A stretch of DNA of 64,000 nucleotides, from contig NZ_CP025536.1 of assembly GCF_002953735.1 (NCBI RefSeq), positions 1,680,001 to 1,744,000 of the forward strand, given 5' to 3'. The notes under the pieces are model-generated. The model was not told the origin of the DNA. It saw only the letters and a list, made by a program, of their open reading frames with translations, and did not search any database. Both the position numbers and the translations under genes were made by a program. Each line of letters begins with the position of its first letter. The stretch's first letter is position 1. Source of the stretch: Streptococcus pluranimalium (GTDB taxonomy: Bacteria; Bacillota; Bacilli; Lactobacillales; Streptococcaceae). Shown here one piece after another: positions 51,657 to 63,067 of the stretch.

Positions 51657-53225
51657 ATGAAAAAGATCTTTTTAAGCTGTTTTGCAGCTTTGTTCCTTTT
51701 GTTCGGAGGAGTTACAAAAGCGCAAGCAGATGAGTACTTGCGTGTCGGTATGGAGGCTGCCTATGCACCATTTAACTGGACACAAGATGATGACTCAAAT
51801 GGTGCTGCGCCAATCGAAGGTACCAACCAATACGCCAATGGCTACGACGTCCAAGTGGCACAAAAAATTGCTAAACGTTTGGATAAAAAACTCCTTGTTG
51901 TTAAAACCAAATGGGAAGGTCTCGTACCAGCTTTAACATCAGGAAAAATCGATATGATTGCTGCAGGTATGAGTCCTACTGCAGAACGTAAAAAAGAAAT
52001 TGCTTTCTCAGATAGTTATTATACTAGTGAGCCTGTTATCGTGGTTACTAAAGATGGCAAGTTCGTCAATGCTAAATCAATCAAAGATTTCAAAGATGCT
52101 AAAGTTACTGCTCAACAAGGTGTCTGGCATGTTGACTTACTTCCTGACCTAGAAGGCGCTAATCCACAAACACCGATGGGGGACTTCTCTCAAATGCGTC
52201 AAGCCCTATCATCAGGCGTTATCGATGCCTATATTTCTGAACGTCCTGAAGCTTTGACAGCTGAAGAAGCTAATAGCAAATTCAAAATGCTAACCTTAAA
52301 ACCCGGTTTTGAAGTTGACGAATCAAATGCCGCTACTGCTGTCGGTATGCGCAAAGGTGACAAGCGTATATCACAAGTTAATGAAGTCCTTGCAACTATT
52401 TCTGAAAATGATCGCATCAAGCTCATGGACAGAATGATAGCGGAACAACCTTCAGATAACAGTAATGAAACTGCCCCTAAGAGCTTCTTTGCTCAAGTAG
52501 CTGATATTATTAAAAACAACTGGAAACAGCTGCTTCGTGGTACTGGCATCACACTCTTGATTTCCATTCTTGGTACTATTATTGGTACTATTATTGGCCT
52601 TTTAATCGGCGTTTACCGTACTGCTCCTAAAGCCAGCAACAAAGCACTTGCCATTCTTCAAAAACTCTTTGGCTGGTTGCTAAACGTTTATATTGAAATC
52701 TTCCGTGGAACACCGATGATCGTACAAGCCATGGTTATCTACTATGGTACTGCCCAAGCCTTTGGTGTATCACTTGACCGTACTCTTGCTGCCATTTTCA
52801 TTGTTTCCATCAATACGGGAGCTTATATGAGTGAAATCGTTCGAGGTGGTATCTTTGCCGTTGACAAGGGACAATTTGAAGCAGCGACTGCACTAGGATT
52901 CAATCACAATCAAACCATGCGTAAGATCGTCCTACCACAGGTTATCCGTAATATCTTACCAGCTACTGGTAACGAGTTCGTCATCAATATCAAAGACACC
53001 TCTGTCTTGAACGTTATCTCTGTTGTCGAACTTTACTTCTCAGGTAATACTGTGGCGACCCAAACTTATCAATATTTCCAAACCTTCACCGTTATCGCTG
53101 TCATCTACTTTGTATTGACCTTTACGGTAACACGCATCCTCCGATTTATCGAACGTCGTATGGATGTCGACACGTATACTACTGGTGCTAACCAAATGCA
53201 AGTTGAGGAGGTAGCTCATGACTAA
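51657..53225 (+). CDS. Polar amino acid ABC transporter, binding protein fused to permease
   Basis: A 522-residue fusion. The signal peptide is [19 protein letters not shown]; a family-3 solute-binding domain (about residues 27-255) is followed by a permease domain from about residue 275 with [13 protein letters not shown] and the EAA loop [21 protein letters not shown]. The build matches streptococcal GlnP-type transporters for glutamine/glutamate or other polar amino acids. It overlaps the ATPase gene by eight bases. Confidence 0.92.
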   Translation: MKKIFLSCFAALFLLFGGVTKAQADEYLRVGMEAAYAPFNWTQDDDSNGAAPIEGTNQYANGYDVQVAQKIAKRLDKKLLVVKTKWEGLVPALTSGKIDMIAAGMSPTAERKKEIAFSDSYYTSEPVIVVTKDGKFVNAKSIKDFKDAKVTAQQGVWHVDLLPDLEGANPQTPMGDFSQMRQALSSGVIDAYISERPEALTAEEANSKFKMLTLKPGFEVDESNAATAVGMRKGDKRISQVNEVLATISENDRIKLMDRMIAEQPSDNSNETAPKSFFAQVADIIKNNWKQLLRGTGITLLISILGTIIGTIIGLLIGVYRTAPKASNKALAILQKLFGWLLNVYIEIFRGTPMIVQAMVIYYGTAQAFGVSLDRTLAAIFIVSINTGAYMSEIVRGGIFAVDKGQFEAATALGFNHNQTMRKIVLPQVIRNILPATGNEFVINIKDTSVLNVISVVELYFSGNTVATQTYQYFQTFTVIAVIYFVLTFTVTRILRFIERRMDVDTYTTGANQMQVEEVAHD

Positions 53226-53958
53226 CCCAATTTTAGAAATCAAACATCTCAAAAAATCATTTGGTAATAACGAAGTTCTCAAAGATATCTCTTTAAGCAT
53301 CAACAAAGGTGAGGTTATCTCTATTATTGGTTCATCTGGTTCAGGTAAATCAACCTTCCTTCGTTCCATCAACTTGCTAGAAGATCCAACAGAAGGTAGC
53401 ATTATTTATCATGGTGAGAATGTTTTAGAAAAAGGCTATGATCTGACGACATATCGCGAAAAACTCGGTATGGTTTTCCAATCCTTTAATCTTTTTGACA
53501 ATCTCAACGTCTTGGAAAATGCTATTGTAGCACAAACAACTGTTCTCAAACGCAGTCGAACTGAAGCAGAAGCAATCGCTAAAGAAAACCTTGAAAAAGT
53601 TGGTATGGGAGAGCGCTACTGGAAAGCTCGTCCAAGTCAACTATCAGGTGGGCAAAAGCAACGTGTTGCTATCGCTCGTGCCCTATCAGTCGATCCAGAA
53701 GCTATCCTATTTGACGAACCAACTTCTGCTCTTGATCCAGAGATGGTCGGCGAGGTTCTAAAGACCATGCAAGACTTGGCTAAATCAGGTTTGACCATGA
53801 TTATTGTAACCCATGAGATGGAGTTTGCTCGCGATGTCTCTGACCGTGTCATCTTCATGGATAAAGGTGTTATTGCTGAAGAAGGTTCCCCGCAACAAAT
53901 CTTCGAAAATCCACAAGAAGAACGTACTAAAGAATTCTTGAGACGTTTCTTACAATAA
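53218..53958 (+). CDS. Polar amino acid ABC transporter ATP-binding protein (GlnQ-like)
   Basis: A 246-residue ABC ATPase. Walker [11 protein letters not shown]-loop VFQSFNLF, signature LSGGQKQR and Walker [15 protein letters not shown] are intact. A GAGG ribosome site lies in the end of the permease gene. Terminator follows. Confidence 0.94.
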   Translation: MTNPILEIKHLKKSFGNNEVLKDISLSINKGEVISIIGSSGSGKSTFLRSINLLEDPTEGSIIYHGENVLEKGYDLTTYREKLGMVFQSFNLFDNLNVLENAIVAQTTVLKRSRTEAEAIAKENLEKVGMGERYWKARPSQLSGGQKQRVAIARALSVDPEAILFDEPTSALDPEMVGEVLKTMQDLAKSGLTMIIVTHEMEFARDVSDRVIFMDKGVIAEEGSPQQIFENPQEERTKEFLRRFLQ

Positions 53959-53967
53959 GACTATTAA

Positions 53968-53990
53968 AAGAGTTGACCCTGTCAGCTCTT
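53968..53990 (+). terminator. Terminator of the amino acid ABC operon
   Basis: AAGAGTTGAC / GTCAGCTCTT with a three-base loop and TTTT after, ten bases past the stop. Confidence 0.85.
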
Positions 53991-54322
53991 TTTTCGTACA
54001 TCAAAACCAAATTATTTTCCAAAACACAGTTGCAAATTGAGGAAGTACATCATATTCATCACGACAATAAAGCGGCTAAAAATATCATAAGATTAAACAA
54101 TTTAGATGAAAGGCTTCAAGAAAATTTGAATCTATTCCATTTTCAACCTAAAGACTAGGATTCACTGCTTTTATCAGCTAGAATAAACTTGTCTTTCCTA
54201 TGTGTACGTTAATAAAAAATAAGAAAAATCCCCATATATTCAACAAAATACTTTACCGGTTAACTATTTTATGTTATTATAAAATAGTCATTGCAATGAA
54301 TACTTTTTATAAGGAGGAAACT

Positions 54323-54442
54323 ATGGCAGAAAAAACTGATCTTTCATCAGCCTACCGTCGTCTTAAAAGTCCGAACATCAAGACACGTAAACGTGCTCTT
54401 AAAATTATCCACGACTTCAAACGCAGAGGCAAAAGTAATTAA
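54323..54442 (+). CDS. Putative metal homeostasis micro-protein, 39 aa
   Basis: A 39-residue, very basic protein starting MAEKTDLSSAYRRLKSPNIK, a short conserved lactic-acid-bacterial family that databases label putative metal homeostasis protein. ATG 54323 lies six bases after AAGGAGG. Own promoter upstream (a TTATAA-like -10). The function is not experimentally clear to me. Confidence 0.8.
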   Translation: MAEKTDLSSAYRRLKSPNIKTRKRALKIIHDFKRRGKSN

Positions 54443-54550
54443 TACTTTAAATCTCTTATAAGGGAAACACCTACTATCCCTCAATAACAAACAGTGGTCA
54501 GACACTTCATTTAGGTGTTTTATCCCTTCTAATACGATTATTTAACAGAT

Positions 54551-54585
54551 GCAAAAGCCAAGAAGCTAGACTTCTTGGCTTTTGC
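54551..54585. terminator. Bidirectional terminator
   Basis: A perfect 15-base stem, GCAAAAGCCAAGAAG / CTTCTTGGCTTTTGC with a five-base loop, ends in TTTTC on one side. It lies six bases after the SPFH gene stop, minus strand. Confidence 0.88.
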
Positions 54586-54590
54586 TTTTC

Positions 54591-55478
54591 TTATTTACTT
54601 GCTTTTAGCGCAGATAAAATTTGTGTACGAATATCATCAACACCATTAGGTGTATTTGGCAAGAAAATAGTTTGGTTGCCATTTGCCGCAAAAGTATTGA
54701 GTGTATCTAAGTATTGATTAGTTAAAAGAATCGACATGATTTCTTCTTCATTCAAACTAATATTGGCATCCTTAAGTTCTTGAATGGATTCAGCCAAACC
54801 ATCAACGATTGCCTTACGTTGTTGGGCAATACCTACACCATGAAGACGATCTTTTTCAGCTTCTGCTTCTGCTGCTGTCACAATTTTAATCTTATCAGCT
54901 TCAGCTAATTCTTGAGCAGCTACACGTTTGCGTTGAGCAGCATTGATTTCATTCATAGACTGTTTAACTTCAGCATCTGGTTCAACCTTAGTAATCAACG
55001 TTTTGACGATAATATAACCATAAGTTGACATTTCTTCAGCAACTTGATGTTGAACTTCAAGGGCAATTTCATCCTTTTTCTCAAACAATTCGTCCAAGGT
55101 TAATTTAGGAACTGATGAGCGTAAAGCATCTTCGATATAAGACTTAATCTGCGCTTCAGGTTTCATCAATTTGTAGTAAGCATCAATGACATTTTGTTCA
55201 TTAACACGGTACTGAGTCGCAACATTCAAGGTTACAAAAACATTATCTTTAGTCTTTGTTTCAACAATAATCTCACTTTGAAGCAAACGCAGTTGCACAC
55301 GCGCTGCAATTTTATCGATACCAAATGGCAATCTGATATGGATACCACTGGTCGAAATCGTTTGGTATTTACCAAAACGTTCAATAATAGCAACAGACTG
55401 CTGTCTAACCACGTACAGAGTGCTGGCAACGATCATTAAAATAATAATCAAAATGATAAAAGGAAAAATAAATCCCAT
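54591..55478 (-). CDS. SPFH/stomatin-like membrane protein
   Basis: A 295-residue protein with one N-terminal membrane segment (FIILIIILMIVASTLYVV), then an SPFH domain (QQSVAIIERFGKYQTISTSGIHIRLPFG) and an Ala/Glu-rich coiled coil (QRKRVAAQELAEADKIKI). It matches the QmcA/stomatin type involved in membrane microdomains and protease regulation. Monocistronic. Confidence 0.9.
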   Translation of the reverse strand: MGFIFPFIILIIILMIVASTLYVVRQQSVAIIERFGKYQTISTSGIHIRLPFGIDKIAARVQLRLLQSEIIVETKTKDNVFVTLNVATQYRVNEQNVIDAYYKLMKPEAQIKSYIEDALRSSVPKLTLDELFEKKDEIALEVQHQVAEEMSTYGYIIVKTLITKVEPDAEVKQSMNEINAAQRKRVAAQELAEADKIKIVTAAEAEAEKDRLHGVGIAQQRKAIVDGLAESIQELKDANISLNEEEIMSILLTNQYLDTLNTFAANGNQTIFLPNTPNGVDDIRTQILSALKASK

Positions 55479-55618
55479 AATAACAGTTCCTCCTAAAAAC
55501 CTTTAATACTGTCATTATATCAAGTTTGAAAGCCGAGTCAAATAACTACCTATTTTCTGTGATTTTTTCTACAAAAAGCAAACATTAAAAGCCTCACCAA
55601 AAGCGAGGCTTACATATA

Positions 55619-57289
55619 TTATTCGACACTCATTAAGTATGGGTAGACCGGTTGACTTCCAATATGGATTTCAACTTCTATATCCTCATGAGCTTCTTCA
55701 AGTTTTTCAGCAATTGACTCAGCCAAAGATTCTTCACCATCTTCACCAACGTAAATGGTTACAATTTCACTATCTTCATCAAGCATTTTTTCAAATGTAG
55801 ACAAGAGAGCTGCTTCCATATCTGGTGTAGAGACAAGGATTTTACCATCAACCATTCCTAAAATATCATTTTCATGAATTTCAAGACCATCGATTGTTGT
55901 GTCACGAACTGCTAGTGTAACACTTCCACTCACAACGTCAGAAAGACTTGCTGACATGGCTTTGGTGTTATCTTCTAGAGTTTTAGATGGGTCAAAAGCT
56001 AAAAGACTTGTTAGACCTTGTGGCACTGTACGTGTTTCTACAACAGCTGCTGGGATATCCACAACTTCCGCTGCTGATTGCGCTGCCATGAAAATATTTT
56101 TGTTATTCGGCAAGATAATGACATTTTTAGCATTCACTTCTTCAATAGCCTTAACAATATCTTCTGTTGAAGGGTTCATGGTTTGTCCACCAGAAATAAT
56201 ATAATCAGCTCCTTGCGCCTTAAAAATTTCTGCAAGACCATCTCCAGCTACAACAGCAATAACACCATACTCTTTGGCTTCTTTTGGAGTTGCTGTTGCC
56301 TCTGAATTTGTTTTTTCAAGTACTTCGTCATGTTGATTACGCATGTTATCAACTTTTACTTTGACAAGTGAACCGTATTTCAATCCTTCTTGCATGACAA
56401 GACCAGGATCCTCAGTATGAACATGGACTTTGACAATCTCATCATCATTCACAACAAGAAGTGAATCTCCGATACCACTCAAATAACCTTGGAATTCTTC
56501 ATAATTGAATTCTTTAACATAAGTAGGACCTTTACCAAGAGCTACCATGATTTCAGTACAGTAGCCAAAAGTAATATCTTCAGTTGCCACATGACCAGCT
56601 ACAGATTTATGGTGTTCTGCATTAATCATTTGGGACATTGTTGCAGGCGTTGCTTTAAAATCTTCAGAAGCGATGTATTCACCAGTCATAGCTGCCAAAA
56701 AGCCTTCATAGATATAAACAAGACCTTGACCACCTGAATCAACAACACCAACTTCTTTAAGAACTGGAAGCATATCAGGTGTTTTAGCAAGCGCTGCCTT
56801 AGCACCATCAAGAGCTGCACGCATAACTTCTGTAGCATCATCTGTGCTCTCAGCTTTTTTCTTAGCAGCGGTAGCCGCACCACGTGAAACAGTTAAGATA
56901 GTTCCTTCCACAGGTTTCATAACAGCTTTATAAGCTACTTCCACACCTGATTGGAAGGCATCTGCTAAAGCTTTACCGTCTAGTTCTTCCAAATCTTTGA
57001 TACTTTGTCCAAAACCACGGAAGAGTTGTGATGTAATAACACCAGAGTTCCCACGTGCCCCCATCAAAAGACCTTTTGAAAGGATCTGACCAACTTGACC
57101 AACTGTAGCTGCATGTTTATCAGCGACTTCCTTAGCACCATTATCCATGGTCATTCCCATGTTGGTACCAGTATCTCCATCTGGAACTGGAAAAACATTT
57201 AGGGAATTAACATATTCAGCTTGTTTACCCAGACGAGTGGCCGCTGCTTGGACCATTTCTTGGAATAAACTTGTTGTAATATTTGACAC
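55619..57289 (-). CDS. fakA: Fatty acid kinase catalytic subunit FakA (DAK2/YloV)
   Basis: A 556-residue protein. The N-terminal Dak2 ATP-binding domain has FPVPDGDTGTNMGMTM near residue 33 and ARGNSGVITSQLFRG near residue 75; the middle and C-terminal DegV-like regions follow. It phosphorylates exogenous fatty acids bound to FakB for entry into phospholipid. The start is GTG 57289, overlapping the stop of the Asp23-family gene by one base. Confidence 0.93.
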   Translation of the reverse strand: MSNITTSLFQEMVQAAATRLGKQAEYVNSLNVFPVPDGDTGTNMGMTMDNGAKEVADKHAATVGQVGQILSKGLLMGARGNSGVITSQLFRGFGQSIKDLEELDGKALADAFQSGVEVAYKAVMKPVEGTILTVSRGAATAAKKKAESTDDATEVMRAALDGAKAALAKTPDMLPVLKEVGVVDSGGQGLVYIYEGFLAAMTGEYIASEDFKATPATMSQMINAEHHKSVAGHVATEDITFGYCTEIMVALGKGPTYVKEFNYEEFQGYLSGIGDSLLVVNDDEIVKVHVHTEDPGLVMQEGLKYGSLVKVKVDNMRNQHDEVLEKTNSEATATPKEAKEYGVIAVVAGDGLAEIFKAQGADYIISGGQTMNPSTEDIVKAIEEVNAKNVIILPNNKNIFMAAQSAAEVVDIPAAVVETRTVPQGLTSLLAFDPSKTLEDNTKAMSASLSDVVSGSVTLAVRDTTIDGLEIHENDILGMVDGKILVSTPDMEAALLSTFEKMLDEDSEIVTIYVGEDGEESLAESIAEKLEEAHEDIEVEIHIGSQPVYPYLMSVE

Positions 57290-57654
57290 TACTCTTCTCC
57301 TACAACCTTAATATTTTGAACATAAACATTCACCGTTTCAGCTGAAATGCCAAGTTGATTTTCTAAATTAAACTTGACACGTTCTTGAATGTTTTTGGAA
57401 ACTTCACTGATTTTTACACCATAACTCATCACAGTGTAGACATCAACTGAAATTCCTGCTTCTGTCGATTTAACAACAACACCTTTTGCGTAGTTTTCTT
57501 TACGAAGAAGGGCTTGAAAATTGTCTTTAATAGCACTCTTACTTGCCATGCCAACAACGCCAAAAATCTCTGTTGCTGAACCTCCAACGACTGTTGCAAT
57601 AACATCGTCTAAAAGTTCAATTTGACCATCTTTTGTATTGATTTTTACAGTCAT
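57289..57654 (-). CDS. Asp23/Gls24 family protein (YloU-like)
   Basis: A 121-residue Asp23-family protein (VVGMASKSAIKDNFQALLRK, VVVKSTEAGISVDVYTVMSYG), adjacent to fakA as in most Firmicutes. The start is ATG 57654, eight bases past GAGG; GTG 57660 is too close. Confidence 0.9.
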   Translation of the reverse strand: MTVKINTKDGQIELLDDVIATVVGGSATEIFGVVGMASKSAIKDNFQALLRKENYAKGVVVKSTEAGISVDVYTVMSYGVKISEVSKNIQERVKFNLENQLGISAETVNVYVQNIKVVGEE

Positions 57655-57741
57655 ATTCACTACCTCAAAAAGTTTTTATCACTTCATTTTATCATAATAG
57701 AGTCACTTTGTAAAAAAAGACCTTAATTATGAAAATGAAAA

Positions 57742-57764
57742 AGCCAGATGATTGGCACCTAGCT
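57742..57764 (-). terminator. rpmB terminator
   Basis: AGCTAGGTG / CATCTGGCT (with G-U pairs), then TTTTTC on the minus strand, ten bases after rpmB. Confidence 0.8.
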
Positions 57765-57774
57765 TCTTTAATTA

Positions 57775-57963
57775 TTAAACGCGCTCAACTTTACCTGATT
57801 TAAGGGCACGAGCTGAAGCCCAAACTTTTTTAGGTTTACCGTCAACAAGAACAGTAACTTTTTGAAGATTTGGTTTTGCAGTACGTTTTGTTTTGTTCAT
57901 CGCGTGTGAACGGTTGTTAGCTGACATAGTCTTACGACCTGTAAAATAACATACTTTAGCCAT
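57775..57963 (-). CDS. rpmB: 50S ribosomal protein L28
   Basis: A 62-residue basic ribosomal protein: [20 protein letters not shown] with the C-terminal [19 protein letters not shown] 57963 is behind GGAGGAAAA; upstream in-frame codons are not part of the gene. Confidence 0.98.
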   Translation of the reverse strand: MAKVCYFTGRKTMSANNRSHAMNKTKRTAKPNLQKVTVLVDGKPKKVWASARALKSGKVERV

Positions 57964-58161
57964 TTCGTGTTTTCCTCCTACGTAGAATATGTTTGGATGT
58001 GCTAGCACCACATACCTTACTATTATAGCAGAACCACAAAAACAATACAAGATATTTTTAAAATTCTTTTGATAAGATAAATTCTGAAAGTTATATGAAA
58101 GTTCTAAAATAGCTTAATCCATTACCATTGTTCCCAAATGACTAAGATTGAAACATAAAAA

Positions 58162-58186
58162 AATGGATTTCTATCCGAAACCCATT
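58162..58186 (-). terminator. fba terminator
   Basis: AATGGGTTTC / GAAATCCATT with one G-U pair and a five-base loop, followed by TTTTTTT on the minus strand. Confidence 0.85.
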
Positions 58187-58208
58187 TGATATTAATACCT
58201 GCGTTACA

Positions 58209-59090
58209 TTACGCTTTGTTTGCTGATCCAAACACGTCAATACGTTCTTCAACAGCACCTTGAACAGCTTTCATACCATCTGCCAAGAATTTACGTGGGT
58301 CGAAGAGTTTTTTAGCGTCATAACCAGCTTCGTCTGCATCGTAAGCACGTGAGAAGGCACGTGTAGCATTAGAGAAGGCAATTTGACTTTCAGTATTAAC
58401 GTTAACTTTAGCAACACCAAGGCGAATAGCTTCTTGGATTTGCTCATCAGGAATACCTGAACCACCGTGAAGTACGATTGGGAATCCTGGTACAGCGTCT
58501 GTCAATTTCTTCAAGTGGTCAAGATCAAGACCTGTCCAGTTTTCTGGATAAGGACCGTGGATGTTACCGATACCCGCAGCCAAGAAGTCAATTCCAGTTT
58601 CAACCATAGCTTTAGCATCTTCAACTGGTGCAAGTTCACCGCTACCAACGATACCATCTTCTTCACCACCGATTGTACCAACTTCAGCTTCTACAGAAAC
58701 ACCTTTTGCGTGAGCCAAAGCAACAACTTCTTTAGCTTTTTCAAGGTTTTCTTCGATTGGAAGGTGTGAACCATCAAACATGATTGACGTGTAACCAACT
58801 TCGATACACTCAAGTGCATCTTCGTAGTGACCGTGGTCAAGATGGATAGCAACTGGTACAGTGATACCCATTGACTCTACAAGGTTCGCAATAAGTGATT
58901 GACATACTTTGTAACCACCCATGTATTTAGCAGCACCCATTGAAGTTTGGATAAGAACTGGAGCTTGTTTGCTTTCCGCTGCACGCAAGATAGCTTGTGT
59001 CCATTCAAGGTTGTTAGTGTTAAATCCACCTACAGCATAGCCGTTGTCACGAGCCGCTTGGACGAATTTTTCTGCTGAAACGATTGCCAT
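58209..59090 (-). CDS. fba: Fructose-bisphosphate aldolase, class II
   Basis: A 293-residue zinc-dependent glycolytic aldolase. Zinc-ligand motifs are VAIHLDHGHYEDAL, VEAEVGTIGGEEDG, GNIHGPYP and IVLHGGSGIPDEQI. Normal length. Monocistronic, with a strong ribosome site (GAGGAGGCC). Confidence 0.98.
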   Translation of the reverse strand: MAIVSAEKFVQAARDNGYAVGGFNTNNLEWTQAILRAAESKQAPVLIQTSMGAAKYMGGYKVCQSLIANLVESMGITVPVAIHLDHGHYEDALECIEVGYTSIMFDGSHLPIEENLEKAKEVVALAHAKGVSVEAEVGTIGGEEDGIVGSGELAPVEDAKAMVETGIDFLAAGIGNIHGPYPENWTGLDLDHLKKLTDAVPGFPIVLHGGSGIPDEQIQEAIRLGVAKVNVNTESQIAFSNATRAFSRAYDADEAGYDAKKLFDPRKFLADGMKAVQGAVEERIDVFGSANKA

Positions 59091-59328
59091 TATAAAGGCC
59101 TCCTCTATATTTTTGGGGATTATTCCCCTTTACGTTCTATATTCTAGCATAAATAAGGCTAAAAAACCAGTTTTCTTCTAAGTTAAGCGTTTTCTTAATT
59201 GAAAGAATGAGAAATATATCACTTATTATCCCTCTTTTTTATGGCTCATTGAATCATTTCAATAGATTACTATTTAAATTTTTTGAGCTGACAAAAGAAA
59301 AAAACCAAGTCAACGACCTGGTTTATGA

Positions 59329-59414
59329 TGCGGAAAGGGGGACTTGAACCCCCACGACCTAAAGCGGTCACAGGATCCTTAGTCCTGCGCGTCTGCCAAT
59401 TCCGCCATTTCCGC
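59329..59414 (-). tRNA. tRNA-Leu (AAG)
   Basis: An 86-base class II tRNA on the minus strand. Acceptor GCGGAAA / TTTCCGC with discriminator A, anticodon stem CAGGA / TCCTG with loop CTAAGGA (anticodon AAG, A34 probably read as inosine), a long variable arm, and T-arm GGGGGTTCAAGTCCCCC. Confidence 0.96.
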
Positions 59415-59465
59415 TGTTCTTAACAACAAAAATTATTATATCAGCTGTTAAGAAATGTGTCAACA

Positions 59466-60386
59466 CTATTTTTGATATTTTTTCAAAAAATCTTCAATTT
59501 TTCGGCGGTAGGTTTCAGGATCTTTTTCAAAAGACTGAGCATGCTTAGCACCTTTTACAATATAGAGTTCTTTTGGACCCTTACTTGCTTCAAAGTTCTC
59601 ATAAACCATGTCTGTTGGAACAAACTTATCAGCATCACCATGGATAAACAAGGTTGGTAAGTCATTTTTAGCCAACTGTTTCATAGAACTTGCTTCCCCA
59701 TAAGTAAATCCTGCTACCAGTTTGGAAATACCTGATACTCCGTATAGGATGGGAAATTGGGGTAAATCGTACATATCTTTGGCTTGATAAGAAAGTTCAT
59801 CCCAAACACTAGTATAGCCACAATCTTCTATTATAGTGGTAACTTGTTCTGGCAGTTTTTCACCACTAGCCATCATGACTGTAGCTGCTCCCATAGAAAC
59901 CCCAAAGAAGGTGATTTTTTGGTTAGGATTGTCTGCAATCAGACCTTCTGTCCATTTTATGACATTGTCTTTATCCTTCCATCCATAGCCTATGATATTC
60001 CCTTGGCTTTCACCATGAGCAACGTTATCTGGCATTAAAACATTGTAGCCCAATTGATGAAAAAGATAGGCATAAGGTTTCATGTCTGATTTGTCATTCG
60101 TAAATCCATGTACCATAAGGACAGTCTTGTTTGACTTTTTCTTAGCAGGCACATACCAAGCTACTTGATTTAACCCCTGATTACTCATACGACGTTTTTC
60201 CTTAGGCAAGTGATTGAAAGCTTGCTCGTCTTTGTATAAGGAACTTTCCAGACCACGTGCTTTATTGTTGATGAAGTCTTTTTCAGCCCGGACTTGTGCC
60301 ACATAGAAGAAGTAGCCACTAGCGCCAGCAATAATCAATAATAACAATGAGAATAAAGTGATGAGAATAATAATCCATTTTTTCAT
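59466..60386 (-). CDS. Membrane-anchored alpha/beta hydrolase
   Basis: A 306-residue protein. An N-terminal anchor (WIIILITLFSLLLLIIAGASGYFF) is followed by an extracellular alpha/beta hydrolase domain: VHGFTNDKSDM, nucleophile elbow GVSMGAA, acid in FIHGDADKFVP and the His in KGAKHAQSF. It resembles streptococcal surface esterase/lipase-like proteins. The start is ATG 60386, exactly six bases after TACAAT and without a ribosome site, so the mRNA may be leaderless. A TTG start at 60413 would add nine residues. Confidence 0.85.
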   Translation of the reverse strand: MKKWIIILITLFSLLLLIIAGASGYFFYVAQVRAEKDFINNKARGLESSLYKDEQAFNHLPKEKRRMSNQGLNQVAWYVPAKKKSNKTVLMVHGFTNDKSDMKPYAYLFHQLGYNVLMPDNVAHGESQGNIIGYGWKDKDNVIKWTEGLIADNPNQKITFFGVSMGAATVMMASGEKLPEQVTTIIEDCGYTSVWDELSYQAKDMYDLPQFPILYGVSGISKLVAGFTYGEASSMKQLAKNDLPTLFIHGDADKFVPTDMVYENFEASKGPKELYIVKGAKHAQSFEKDPETYRRKIEDFLKKYQK

Positions 60387-60446
60387 AGTCTTATTGTACT
60401 GAGAATTTTCCAAAAAGAAAAGTGGGAAGGGAGCTACTGATGATTG

Positions 60447-62102
<1,656 letters not shown>

Positions 62103-62215
62103 CTAAGCGAAATCAATTGCGCCAAGCTCACTATATAATAGGGTAGGTTGATGAGAAAAAATAATAGTAAGTCATAGCTAAACTACATCTTTTCTCAATC
62201 AAAAAAATAAAAATA

Positions 62216-62237
62216 CTCCCTAGTCATAACTAGGGAG
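62216..62237 (-). terminator. rpoE terminator / pyrG upstream hairpin
   Basis: CTCCCTAG / CTAGGGAG with a six-base loop and TATTTTTATTTTTTT on the minus strand. It lies between rpoE and pyrG and could stop rpoE transcripts. Confidence 0.85.
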
Positions 62238-62313
62238 CTTTGTCTGACCTCTAAAGAGGTGCCCATAAACTAATATAAATAAATTTTAGAGATTTGTCAA
62301 CAGAATGTGACCC

Positions 62314-62895
62314 TTATTCTTCCGTTTCATCATCGTCTGAAAACTCGTCATCTTCTTCATTCAAATCAACATCTTCTTCAACAACGTCGTCATCAGCGAT
62401 GATTTCATTTAGCTCAGAATCATATGACTCAACCTCTGATTTTTCATCATCTGGATTGTCATCGTCATATTCGATTGTTTCTGACTCAACAATGTAATCT
62501 TCATCTTCTGGATCATCATCGTTGTAGTCGATAGCGTCTTCGTCGCCATCCATGAAGGCATTAACACGTTTTTTCTTACGTTTTGGTGCATCGTCGCCTT
62601 CTTCTTCAAAGGTAAGGATTTCTTCATCAATTTCATCAATCGCATACCATGAACGAAGACCCCAACGGTTATCACCCAATGGAATAAAACTTCCATCGAT
62701 ATTCAAATCTGAGTAGAAATACGGGAGTGACTCACGGATTTCAGCATCCGTTTTTCCAAGGTAGACTTGGATCTCATTCACCATGTCGCTGAAATACATT
62801 TCGTTATCGCGACCACGTTCTTCTAAAATTGCACGAGCAACTTCAATCATTGAAAGTTCGCTCTTTTCTTGACCAGCAAATACTTCTAATTCCAA
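62314..62895 (-). CDS. rpoE: RNA polymerase delta subunit
   Basis: A 193-residue Gram-positive RNA polymerase subunit that increases promoter selectivity. The folded N-terminal domain ([23 protein letters not shown]) is followed from about residue 90 by a long, almost entirely Asp/Glu tail, the family hallmark. Confidence 0.96.
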   Translation of the reverse strand: MELEVFAGQEKSELSMIEVARAILEERGRDNEMYFSDMVNEIQVYLGKTDAEIRESLPYFYSDLNIDGSFIPLGDNRWGLRSWYAIDEIDEEILTFEEEGDDAPKRKKKRVNAFMDGDEDAIDYNDDDPEDEDYIVESETIEYDDDNPDDEKSEVESYDSELNEIIADDDVVEEDVDLNEEDDEFSDDDETEE

Positions 62896-63067
62896 GGTCT
62901 ATTCTCCTTATGTTATCATTCCTTTCTATTTTACGCTAAAAATAGTCTTTCGTCAAAACTTTTATTATGAAATTCTTTACAAATAAATCAATTGTCTCTT
63001 TTGATATTATCTATCGCCATTTAACCAAATCCACTTTATTATGGTGTGGAAGTTCTGAGAGTCTCTT

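Noticed and set aside
53973-54158. Open frame of 61 codons on the plus strand after the amino acid ABC operon
   Set aside because: It starts inside the terminator stem, has no ribosome site and no recognisable composition.
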